64,000 nt of DNA from Desulfoscipio sp. XC116 (lineage in GTDB: Bacteria > Bacillota > Desulfotomaculia > Desulfotomaculales > Desulfallaceae): NCBI RefSeq assembly GCF_039851975.1, contig NZ_CP156660.1, forward strand, positions 2,671,035 through 2,735,034, read 5' to 3'. The notes beneath the pieces were generated by a model. The model searched no databases and had not been told where the DNA came from. It saw nothing but the letters and a program-made list of their open reading frames with translations. This document shows, in pieces, positions 26,915 to 34,951 of this stretch; position 1 is the first letter of the stretch, and every line of letters starts with the position of its first letter. Position numbers and translations under genes: made by a program.

Positions 26915-27712
26915 TTACATTCTATGGGTTGAGTCTCCATAAAAATCACTGTTAGATATATGCGCACCATACTCAGATGCCGCAGTGCTAACATGAATAT
27001 AAGGGAAATAAACATGATTTGGTTCCAAGGTTGCAGTTATAGCATGATTGATGTTGCCATTTAAGGTTTTGCTCAAATTATTGCTAGATGATGCGCTGGC
27101 TACCGTTTGGGTACCAAGCCAAACACTATCCGTAGAATCCCACAATTTAACTTTAATTTCGGCATAAGCATTTCCGTTAATACCTCCGACCATATCACCC
27201 CTATATGTGCCGGAAAATATAATTTTGGCCGATTTAGATGTTGTTCCGGTTGTTTTAAATGTTTGACCAACGTAAGCATAAGCATCAGCCGCACCCCAAA
27301 TTGATGCCCATGAATTGGCTTCAGCACTTCTACTTGAAATGGTATATCTGTGATATGAAGCTGATGTGCCACTCTTTGATGTATCGCTATCACCATCATT
27401 GGCCGTGGTTAATGTCTTATCTGTCCCAATAGCAACAGTTACTGGTGTTGCCATGATAGTAGAACTGACTTCATTAATATTGAATAATTCTCTAAGTTTG
27501 TTTTCTTCTAATGCTTCCATGTTTTTTATACTTTTTACGTTTTGCATTTCAGCTTTCATCGTTAATTCCGGATCAGAAGTTTCATGTATAGTTGAATTAT
27601 ATTTTACTATTTCATTAGTGGTTGTGGGTAAGTTATCAACGCTTGCATAAGCAAATGAGCCCAAAGTTAAGCAAAGAACAAATACTAAGCTAATCAAAGA
27701 AACTTTCTTCAT
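26915..27712 (-). CDS. Secreted protein of unknown function, C-terminus clipped by IS66
   Basis: 265 residues with a signal peptide (MKKVSLISLVFVLCLTLGSF then AYAS) and a Ser/Thr/Ala-rich beta-type body without recognised domain. The stop TAA is made by the first bases of the IS66 end. If IS66 and one copy of ATTCTATG are removed, the frame continues to HRIQYSSIKIDFI and stops at 24007. The insertion therefore replaced only about the last eleven residues, and the product may still work. Lies next to another secreted protein and an ECF sigma/anti-sigma pair. Confidence 0.7.
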   Translation of the reverse strand: MKKVSLISLVFVLCLTLGSFAYASVDNLPTTTNEIVKYNSTIHETSDPELTMKAEMQNVKSIKNMEALEENKLRELFNINEVSSTIMATPVTVAIGTDKTLTTANDGDSDTSKSGTSASYHRYTISSRSAEANSWASIWGAADAYAYVGQTFKTTGTTSKSAKIIFSGTYRGDMVGGINGNAYAEIKVKLWDSTDSVWLGTQTVASASSSNNLSKTLNGNINHAITATLEPNHVYFPYIHVSTAASEYGAHISNSDFYGDSTHRM

Positions 27713-27867
27713 TTTTTCTCCCCCTTAAATAATCTAATTTAAAATACTACATACTTGTTCTATTGCTCCTAAGCACCACCTCCTAGGAACCTGGTCTAAA
27801 AGAAATATCTCTGAGAGGTAGATAAATAAATTTTTGTTATTGGATAAATATATATTCACATTAATAT

Positions 27868-28314
27868 TTATCGAACCGAAACTGCAGTAGAAGTTGATGA
27901 ACCGGATTCTTTGATGCCTGACTCAGTAATCTTGTGCAATGCATACGCCCGGTAATCGCCGCTATCAACAGCTAATACTTTATTGCCGGATATTTTTTTT
28001 GTACCATAATCCTCATAAATCCAGGAACCCTGACTGATCCAATTGCCGTCGACCTTCTTCTGTAAATAAAGAGTTAACGAAATAATATCGACGTCTGAGT
28101 ATGCTGTAGTTTTACCGCTGATTTTTACTGTTCCGTCCATATTGTTGGTGATACTGCATGTCCCATCTGCTAACCATTGCAGTGCTTCTGGTCCAATAGC
28201 CGTGAAAACACTGCTTTCACTCTCGATCTCTAATAGCTCACCAGCCAGGGCGGAAGATGCAAACAGAATGCAAGACACTAAAACAATAATAATTAAAATT
28301 ACCCTCTTTGCCAA
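27868..28314 (-). CDS. Secreted DUF6147-like protein
   Basis: 148 residues from a TTG start with AAAGGAGGTG upstream. Signal peptide VILIIIVLVSCILFASSALA. The mature part (DGTCSITNNMDGTVKISGKT, TAYSDVDIISLTLYLQKKVD, NWISQGSW) matches the small secreted beta-sandwich proteins annotated DUF6147 in clostridia. Divergent from the sigma-factor gene, so it is a candidate target of it. Confidence 0.65.
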   Translation of the reverse strand: MAKRVILIIIVLVSCILFASSALAGELLEIESESSVFTAIGPEALQWLADGTCSITNNMDGTVKISGKTTAYSDVDIISLTLYLQKKVDGNWISQGSWIYEDYGTKKISGNKVLAVDSGDYRAYALHKITESGIKESGSSTSTAVSVR

Positions 28315-28447
28315 TCGTTCACCTCCTTTCTACTAATAAGACTTTTGAGGGACATAAAATGATTCTCCTGCTCAGTTAAAATATAACAGGTTTTTTTTGT
28401 AATAATGTCGAATGGCTACATACAATTAAATTGCAAGGTTGTGCTGT

Positions 28448-28932
28448 ATGAGCAAATTAAAAGCAGAAGATTTATTAAAATATTATGAGAAAACTTTTCA
28501 CGCCGCACTTTTCATATCAGGGAATAAAGAAATTGCCGAAGACGCTACCCAGGAGGCTTTTTTAAAAGCTTATAATAAACTTAAGAGATTACATGATCCA
28601 AATAAAATAGGTCCCTGGTTAGCGGTCATCGCCATGAACTGCGCCAGGGACCTTTAAAAAAAAAGAAATTGTTTCAACAGGTTGATAATATGGAGACAGT
28701 TGTTTCCCATACCGATGAATTCTTAAATTTAGATTTAAAAATAGATATACAAAAAATATTAAGCATGATGACTATTGAGCACAGACAGGTATTAGTATTG
28801 CGTTATTATTACGATCTACCTGTAAAGGATATGGCAGACCACCTGGGTATCTCGGAAGTTGCAGTACGGTCCAGGCTGCATAGGGCAAAGTCCGAGGTAA
28901 AAGATGCTTTAAAGTTACTAATGTGGACTTAG
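28448..28932 (+). pseudogene. ECF-type RNA polymerase sigma factor, frameshifted
   Basis: Region 2 is encoded by 28448-28657 (ISGNKEIAEDATQEAFLKAY, GPWLAVIAMNCARDL) and region 4 by 28669-28932 (TIEHRQVLVLRYYYDLPVKD, ISEVAVRSRLHRAKSEV). The halves are in different frames, separated at CTTTAAAAAAAAAG, where TAA ends the first part. One extra T in the T3 run, or a -1 shift, would restore a standard sigma-70 family protein of about 160 residues. Extra As would not remove the stop. Followed by a DUF4367 anti-sigma-like gene. Confidence 0.75.
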
Positions 28933-28944
28933 GAGGTGTTATAC

Positions 28945-29685
28945 ATGGAACAAGACAAGGTTGATGAAGTAATTAAAACTGCGATGGAGGATATGAAAGT
29001 GCCGCCGCCGCCTCCTAAAGAGTTTATGCAACGCCTTAATAAAACATATCATGAAAGACGAAAGAAACTGATATTGATAAGAATAAGAACTTTTTTGGCT
29101 GCCGCTGCTGTAATTTTTTTGCTTATAATTGTCATTGGTTCATTTATTCCTAAAGATGCAACGGCGGTTGGTAACGTTATTTCGAGATTATTTAATGTAG
29201 AAGGTAACGGCAGTATAAATAACATTATTTTTGAATTTTTCCATGGACCTGAGAAGGAACAAGATGAAATACGTGAAATTACCACACTTCAGCCTGTGAC
29301 AATGTCGCTTGAAGAAGCCCAGGAAAAAGTGCCCTTTAAAATACTGCTGCCTCTTTATTTGCCTGTCGGCTTTTCTCTGGATGAGGTAACGTTGGAGGAA
29401 GTCCATGACCCCAGTTATATAGTTACCTTGTATTACAAAAACTCAAAAGGTGAATCATTATCAATTTACGAGGAAAATATCATTGGAGAAGCCGGACGTG
29501 GTTATATGTATGATAAAGATGATACAATGATAGAAGAAGTGTCCATAAATGGCTCCACAGCTACTCTGGCCAACCTGAAAGATAAATACGTGCGCTTATT
29601 TTGGCTTAAGCAGAGCATATCTATAGAAATTTTCGGTCAAACAACCAAAGAGAAGGCAATTAAAGTTGCGGAAAGCCTAAAATAA
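28945..29685 (+). CDS. DUF4367 membrane protein, probable anti-sigma factor
   Basis: 246 residues from ATG 28945 after AGGAGGTG. A cytosolic N-terminus with PPPPPKEF, one membrane helix (FLAAAAVIFLLIIVIGSF), then an extracytoplasmic DUF4367-like domain (FKILLPLYLPVGFSLDEVTL ... LYYKNSKGESLSIYE). Begins 12 nt after the sigma gene; this pairing is typical of sigma/anti-sigma operons in Firmicutes. Confidence 0.75.
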   Translation: MEQDKVDEVIKTAMEDMKVPPPPPKEFMQRLNKTYHERRKKLILIRIRTFLAAAAVIFLLIIVIGSFIPKDATAVGNVISRLFNVEGNGSINNIIFEFFHGPEKEQDEIREITTLQPVTMSLEEAQEKVPFKILLPLYLPVGFSLDEVTLEEVHDPSYIVTLYYKNSKGESLSIYEENIIGEAGRGYMYDKDDTMIEEVSINGSTATLANLKDKYVRLFWLKQSISIEIFGQTTKEKAIKVAESLK

Positions 29686-29865
29686 TGTTGAGAGAATGTG
29701 GGAAAATATAAAGATATAGCGGTCATAATGTCAAAAATGGTGCGGAATATTTGCTTAATTTCTATTTGTGGTAAGTATATACTTTGCAGCTATGGACCTT
29801 GGTATTGTGGACGGGGTTTATTTTTTACGGGGCATTTTTAAAACATAATAGAAAAATCAAAGCTT

Positions 29866-30250
29866 TTTATTTTTCTGGGGCAGGTTCCGGTTCCTGAACT
29901 GGTGTCGATACTGCCTGCGGATGCGATGTGGAAGTACCAGCTGAGACTATTGTAATGTGGTTTCGTTCCAGTCCACATTTGCCCCTAATGCTTCGGATAC
30001 AAACCGCAGCGGTACCATAGTTCTCCAGTTCTCATCCATTATACCCGGTACCTCTAATGTTATTGGCTGGTCATTGCGATATGCTGTTTCGGAACCAATT
30101 CGCAGTTTGACGGTGGTCCCATTTTTTGTAGCGGTTACAGTCTCTCTGTAGGCTTGATCCCAATCAACACTGGCCCCCAGAGCTTCAAAGATGGCCCGCA
30201 AAGGGAATAAGGTGGTGCCGCTCTCCTCCCTAATAGATGAGACGTTTAAC
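29866..30250 (-). pseudogene. Copper-amine-oxidase-like stalk domains, frameshifted remnant
   Basis: Readable pieces on the minus strand: SGTTLFPLRAIFEALGASVD, then RNDQPITLEVPGIMDENWRT and MVPLRFVSEALGANVDWNET, two consecutive stalk domains, then, one frame over, a Pro-rich tail ending EPEPAPEK. At least one frameshift (near 29955) and loss of the N-terminus. A second remnant of this family lies at 19474-20028. Confidence 0.65.
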
Positions 30251-30575
30251 TGGTTGCCGTTTTTTTAATTTTTCAACGTGATCTGTTACAACCGAGTTAA
30301 TTTTATTGTCATTATAAAGTTGATCAACTTCATTTATGGTTTCAGATAGAGTGTTTGAGAAATCAATTACATATCCTGCCTCTCCAACTTCATTCGAAAT
30401 ACTGTCTTTTTTTATTTCATCAAATTCCTCTTCTTTGAAGATATTCTTGAGGTGAAGTCCGATATTGCCAGATGATGTATCGAACAAAAGCCCATTTGCT
30501 TTTGGTTCGACCATATAGTACCGTCCTGAACGCGTACCTCAACGCCGTCGCCGCCAGATTGATACGAATATCAAA
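30251..30575 (-). pseudogene. RhuM-family (virulence/Fic-associated) N-terminal fragment
   Basis: Two frames give GDGVEVRVQDGTIW then, after a one-base shift, LFDTSSGNIGLHLKNIFKEE, the typical N-terminal DNA-binding-like part of RhuM proteins (consensus DGTIWLTQxQMAELF, NIxxHLKNIFxEGELDE). Downstream the frame continues for about 60 unrelated residues (VIDFSNTLSETINEVDQLYN) into the stalk-domain debris. Not functional as RhuM. Confidence 0.5.
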
Positions 30576-30727
30576 AATTCAGCGGTGCTATTGCGGCTTT
30601 GAAGGCTTTGGGCCGGTTTTTTTATGTGTCATAATTGCATCTTGCAAGTAATATATTCCCAAAGAGGGGCTGAACATTTCTTTCAAGACAGTAATATTTC
30701 CCGATATTTTTCTCAGGAGAGATGATT

Positions 30728-33520
30728 ATGCAAACCCAACCAAGTATTGCACATTTTTTCTCACAGGTCGATGAATTAACTGAAATCCACCTAACCCAGG
30801 AAGAAATACCTGATCTAATAGTCATGGGTCCATACAACTCCGGCAAATCAACATTGATTAATAACCTTTTGGGGCAGCGTCTTTCACCCGTGGACATCAT
30901 ACCTGCCACCCCGGCCCCAATCCGCTTCAGTTACGGCGAACGTTTTCTGGCCCAAATAAATTTTACCGACAGACAGGTGCATGCTTTAACTGCAGATGAA
31001 CTAGCCGGCTTTCTAACCCGCAAAAAGCTGTCCGGGCTTGAAATTACCGGTGTCGAAGTGCAGCTCAGGCACAACCTGCTTAAAAAAATGCATCTACTTG
31101 ACACACCGGGCATAGATGCAATACATGAATCCTCTCCACTGCCCGGCCGTCTGCCCCAATCAGACCTTGTCGTGTATTTATTGCAACAACGGGGGCTTAA
31201 CGATTTAGAGCGGCGGCAGATACAACAGCTGGTTCACAGAAACGGTCCGGGCAACATTTCTTTCTGGATAAACTGCAACCTGGGCAACAACCATGACGGC
31301 ACATCATTAGAAGAATCACGCCGGATATTGCGGCAAATATGCGGTATTGAAGTAACCGTACATTTAATCAACACCATGGATATTGAGGATATTAGAAAAT
31401 TTCAGCTGTTTATCGAAAACCAGGCGGCGGTTTTCAAGCTGCAAGAGATTACCGATAAACTTAAAAAACGGGACCTCCAGATACCGGAGATGATCGCAGA
31501 ATCAATGCGTGAATATGATGATGCAAAATTCCTGGTACAGTTCTGGCCGGCCATTGAACAGGCCCGTTTAATCGTGCAAAGTCAAAATACATTAAAAACA
31601 ATGCCCCCTGTAACACAGCAAATAGCATCATTACTGAAAAAACCAACTCACTCGATAATTGACCCCGACGGCGTAACGATTGTATACAACGCTACCGGCC
31701 CGCGGCAAGATCCGGTGGTCATACGGGAAAAAATAATATCTTTGCTGGAGCAGGCCATCGCTGATCCTTCTCTGAGACCATACAAAAAATCTATTGGGCA
31801 ACTGGAGTCATTGCACAGCCAAATAACAAAAGAAAACTACCTGGTTACCGCCGCCGGTGGATTTTCCAGCGGCAAATCCACATTTTTTAACGCATTAATG
31901 GGTGAAGCAATGCTGCCCGCGGAAAACCGTCCGACCACTTTTGCCATTACACGGCTCAAATACGGCAGTCATAAGAAAGCTACTATTAATTATGCCCGAC
32001 AAGTGACCATCCCCACCCACTATATAGAAAACCAGCAAGCCGCTCTTTGCCAGCGCGAGATGTTCACGCTGGAACACTGGATCACCGACCCTGAACTGCT
32101 GGGACAAATATATGCTATGGAGAAAAGTAAAAATGGCAGATTAACCAGAATTACCGCGGCTGAACTATTAAAAGAGATAGAGCTGTTAAAAAAGTCATTC
32201 GCCCGGGTTAAACGTAATTTCCCCAATAACAAGCGCCCCTGGAAATCACTGTTTAAGAAAATATCCGCACAAAAATTTTCAACAGGCGCGTTGGCTGATA
32301 ATATCATTGTACACTTTAAAGACACTGCCCATCAGACATTGGAACTGGACAGCCCGGCCGGCCGTGCCGCACTGGCGAAAATAGCCGGCTCGCACCTGGC
32401 CCTACGCGTATCGGACATGGTTATAGAACACCCGGCAAAATCGCTGCGCCTGGCCACGTTTGTGGATACACCGGGGCTGGACTCGGTTTATCGCCACCAC
32501 CGGGAAATAACCACCCGCTACCTGCCATCATCGGATTGTTTTCTCTTTTTTTTAAATGGCAAGCACATTTTAACGCAGCCCGATATGGGTATTTTACAAA
32601 TGCTTCACCGGGCTATGCAAAACAAGCTGCAAGCAGATCGCAGATTATTTATCGTAGTTAATTTTGCCGATACTCTGACGGCCCGGGAACAAGATAAGAT
32701 ATACAATTATCTACAGGAATATTTGGTTAAACCTTCGTCCAGAACAATCAACCCCAAGAATATTTATTTTATATCCGCTCTGGACGCATTGACGGGCCGT
32801 AATAAAACAACCTTTACCCGGTTTATAAGATATTTGCAAGAAAGCATCTGGGAATTGCGCTGTGCCGCAAACTACCGTCAGGCTATACAAAATTTTAAAT
32901 CAGCATTGCCCGGTGTCTCTCAGGAAACTGAAAATTCGCTTTTCACCGAAGATAAACAGCTGGTGTCTTTAAAAAGTGAAGTTGAAGCACTATTGAAAGA
33001 AATTAGACAAAGAACGGCCAACTGGCAAGAACAAATAGCTTCCTTCAACAGCCGGGAGGACTTGCGTGGCTTCCGCGACGGGCAAAAATTAATTAAGCAG
33101 GGTTTTCTGAATCTATCCCGTAAGACAGTGACAGTACCCTCCTGCCGGGATATGTCCGCAAGTATAAACTCGCTGTTGAGCGGCTTTCACAGTAAATGGA
33201 GCAATCATATCAACAGCCCGACCATCTCCGGACTAAACGTAACGGACCTGCAAAGAACCATCGACGAGCTGCTGGAAGCAAATTTTGAGCTAACCCGGGC
33301 CCGGGGCATATTGATTCAATATGTCAATACAAAGGCAAACCTTATTTACTCGTCCGTCGAAACAATGCAGAACACCATTGAAAGCAAGCTCAATTCAAAT
33401 TTGCCGGCGCCGGAAGGCCCTAACATATCCCCCGAGACACTGGCAGCCGCACATCGCTATACTGCGGAAATCAATAAACTTGAAGAAGCCACTTACGGAA
33501 TCAGACGGGATAGCATGTAA
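30728..33520 (+). CDS. Tandem dynamin-like GTPase (DynA-type bacterial dynamin-like protein)
   Basis: 930 residues with two GTPase units. Unit 1: P-loop GPYNSGKST near residue 33-41 and G3 DTPGID near 125. Unit 2: P-loop GGFSSGKST near 376 and G3 DTPGLD near 578, G4-like VVNFADT near 643. Each is followed by helical stalk-like sequence. The double layout is that of Bacillus DynA, but shorter (DynA is about 1190), and I see no clear membrane helix. Start ATG 30728 is seven bases from AGGAGAG; ATG 30722 is too close. Likely membrane remodelling or stress/phage protection (known for other bacterial dynamins; not shown here). Heads an operon of three small proteins. Confidence 0.85.
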   Translation: MQTQPSIAHFFSQVDELTEIHLTQEEIPDLIVMGPYNSGKSTLINNLLGQRLSPVDIIPATPAPIRFSYGERFLAQINFTDRQVHALTADELAGFLTRKKLSGLEITGVEVQLRHNLLKKMHLLDTPGIDAIHESSPLPGRLPQSDLVVYLLQQRGLNDLERRQIQQLVHRNGPGNISFWINCNLGNNHDGTSLEESRRILRQICGIEVTVHLINTMDIEDIRKFQLFIENQAAVFKLQEITDKLKKRDLQIPEMIAESMREYDDAKFLVQFWPAIEQARLIVQSQNTLKTMPPVTQQIASLLKKPTHSIIDPDGVTIVYNATGPRQDPVVIREKIISLLEQAIADPSLRPYKKSIGQLESLHSQITKENYLVTAAGGFSSGKSTFFNALMGEAMLPAENRPTTFAITRLKYGSHKKATINYARQVTIPTHYIENQQAALCQREMFTLEHWITDPELLGQIYAMEKSKNGRLTRITAAELLKEIELLKKSFARVKRNFPNNKRPWKSLFKKISAQKFSTGALADNIIVHFKDTAHQTLELDSPAGRAALAKIAGSHLALRVSDMVIEHPAKSLRLATFVDTPGLDSVYRHHREITTRYLPSSDCFLFFLNGKHILTQPDMGILQMLHRAMQNKLQADRRLFIVVNFADTLTAREQDKIYNYLQEYLVKPSSRTINPKNIYFISALDALTGRNKTTFTRFIRYLQESIWELRCAANYRQAIQNFKSALPGVSQETENSLFTEDKQLVSLKSEVEALLKEIRQRTANWQEQIASFNSREDLRGFRDGQKLIKQGFLNLSRKTVTVPSCRDMSASINSLLSGFHSKWSNHINSPTISGLNVTDLQRTIDELLEANFELTRARGILIQYVNTKANLIYSSVETMQNTIESKLNSNLPAPEGPNISPETLAAAHRYTAEINKLEEATYGIRRDSM

Positions 33521-33570
33521 ACAGCAGCGGCACCCAGCGGAATTCAACGAATACCCGGGAGGGATAAACA

Positions 33571-33753
33571 ATGCAGAACGCTAGAACACTGGACGAAAGA
33601 TTGCGCAAAATAATTAAGGAAGTCAGCAGTAATACCGGTCAAGAAATAAAACAGGATTTAATTGAAGAGCTGGCCCGCGTGGTTAATGAATATCGGACCA
33701 AAGAAATAAGCGGTTTCCTGGAGTCATTTAATCGGGCCATAAAAAAAATATAA
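33571..33753 (+). CDS. Small helical protein in dynamin operon
   Basis: 60 residues, ATG after GGGAGGGATAAACA, 50 nt behind the dynamin gene. Wholly amphipathic helix (LDERLRKIIKEVSSNTGQEI, KQDLIEELARVVNEYRTKEI); no family recognised. Probably binds the GTPase or the next small proteins (inference from operon). Confidence 0.6.
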   Translation: MQNARTLDERLRKIIKEVSSNTGQEIKQDLIEELARVVNEYRTKEISGFLESFNRAIKKI

Positions 33754-33768
33754 AAGGAGGAAGGATTT

Positions 33769-34029
33769 ATGTTTAAAGGTCAAGACAGCGAAATGCAAGC
33801 TATTTTAACAGATATTTTAACGGGTTTGAAAGGAAAATTTGTTCAGCCCGTACTGGAGGAAAACGGCCGATTGCTGAACATGCTGGAGGATATTAAAAAA
33901 CAGGACCGGGAAGGTATTGATGATTTAAAGGAACGGCTTGCCAGCCTCGAACAAAAGATTGAAGAAATTCCCCTGCTGGTTCTTGCCGCCATCAGGGACG
34001 CCATTAACCAGGCCACCGAGGAGGCGTAA
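33769..34029 (+). CDS. Small coiled-coil protein in dynamin operon
   Basis: 86 residues, ATG after AAAAGGAGGAAGGATTT, the best ribosome site in this operon. Strong coiled coil in the centre (REGIDDLKERLASLEQKIEE) and a hydrophobic C-terminal helix LLVLAAIRDAINQA. Unknown family; likely oligomeric adaptor. Confidence 0.65.
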   Translation: MFKGQDSEMQAILTDILTGLKGKFVQPVLEENGRLLNMLEDIKKQDREGIDDLKERLASLEQKIEEIPLLVLAAIRDAINQATEEA

Positions 34030-34035
34030 TAAAAA

Positions 34036-34350
34036 ATGGTCAAGTTTTATGAACTTAACAAAGAGCCCGCTCCCGGGGAACTAACTCATTCACTTGCTCA
34101 GTCCCTTAAGAAGGGGCTTTTTATACCAACGGAAAAAAGATTTAACGCTTTGGAAAATGATATTATTAATCTTAGACAACATATTGAGCTGGACACAGAA
34201 AAAATTACTATGGAAACAAATGAAAAGTTTAGTCGGTTAGAAAAAGAATTTAAGCTGCTGAAAAGAATGTTAAGCGTCAGTGCAATATTGTCTGTTATCA
34301 GCCTGGTAGGTGTTGTAACCGCTTTAATTCTTTTATTTAACTGGTATTAA
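34036..34350 (+). CDS. Coiled-coil protein with C-terminal membrane anchor, dynamin operon
   Basis: 104 residues. N-terminal soluble part, coiled coil (LENDIINLRQHIELDTEKIT, FSRLEKEFKLLKRML), then one C-terminal helix (VSAILSVISLVGVVTALILL) and FNWY. This is a tail-anchored layout, so it could recruit the dynamin complex to the membrane (inference). Begins 6 nt after the previous gene. Confidence 0.65.
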   Translation: MVKFYELNKEPAPGELTHSLAQSLKKGLFIPTEKRFNALENDIINLRQHIELDTEKITMETNEKFSRLEKEFKLLKRMLSVSAILSVISLVGVVTALILLFNWY

Positions 34351-34515
34351 CCGTCACCCGAAGCAAACACCCTGCCCCTCTTTTTTTATAGCCTATAGCG
34401 AATAAATATCAATGATTGTGACAAAAGCTGATCATTAGTTATAAAATTTCTCTTGAGCCCTTGACAGAAATACTTATAATAATAATTAAGTATGTGTGTT
34501 AGAAGGGGAATACAA

Positions 34516-34908
34516 ATGATTCAGGTAGGCACCGTTTGGACTTACATATTTGCGCCTGACGTAAACAATAAAGTTGCCGGTAAATGGATTTACGAAGGGA
34601 GCGCCGATCTTTTTCGGCAGCTTTCCCCCATGTTAAATAAATTAGCTGACGACGGAAAAATTAATATGGCTAAATTCGCCAACAAAAACCCCCGTCATGA
34701 TCCCTGCCCGTATATAAAGCATTCGGTGCTCTGCGTGTATACCCATGTGCCCCGGGATGAAAAAATACAGCAAATTATTAAAAACGAACTTGGGTTGTGG
34801 AGTGAAACATATAAAACCGAGGAGCAGACCAACCAGGAATGGCGCCCGGGAGGTATACTTTTTGACCAATACGCTCAATACTGGAAAAGTAAAAGAGGTT
34901 TTCTCTGA
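34516..34908 (+). CDS. DUF1917/Bles03-like (eIF4E-fold) protein
   Basis: 130 residues from ATG 34516 after GAAGGGGAATACA. The blocks NKVAGKWIYEG, GKINMAKFANKNPRHDPCPY, HSVLCVYTHVPRDEKIQQII and YKTEEQT fit the DUF1917 pattern (KW.. then aK.. then hvicVYt.d..D then yKtd..T). Biochemical role unknown. It has its own 165-nt upstream spacer and precedes the AAA ATPase gene by 43 nt. Confidence 0.55.
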   Translation: MIQVGTVWTYIFAPDVNNKVAGKWIYEGSADLFRQLSPMLNKLADDGKINMAKFANKNPRHDPCPYIKHSVLCVYTHVPRDEKIQQIIKNELGLWSETYKTEEQTNQEWRPGGILFDQYAQYWKSKRGFL

Positions 34909-34951
34909 AACAGTTATCTAATCCGCGGCGCGGAGTGAAAAGAGGTTAATT

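Larger units (their letters stand above)
24049..26918 (-). mobile_element. Complete IS66-family insertion sequence, 2870 bp
   Basis: Ends are GTAAGCGTCAAACCAATTGA and, at the other end, GTAAGCGTCAAATCTAACGA, a diverged inverted repeat. Both sides carry the same 8-bp target duplication ATTCTATG (24041-24048 and 26919-26926), the size expected for IS66. Inside are tnpA, tnpB, tnpC and a short passenger gene, all intact. It has inserted into the last codons of the secreted-protein gene at 26915-27712. Confidence 0.95.

Noticed and set aside
28640-28680. Transcriptional slippage on A9 restoring the sigma factor
   Set aside because: The stop TAA takes only its T and first two As from the tract; adding or removing As leaves the stop in place.
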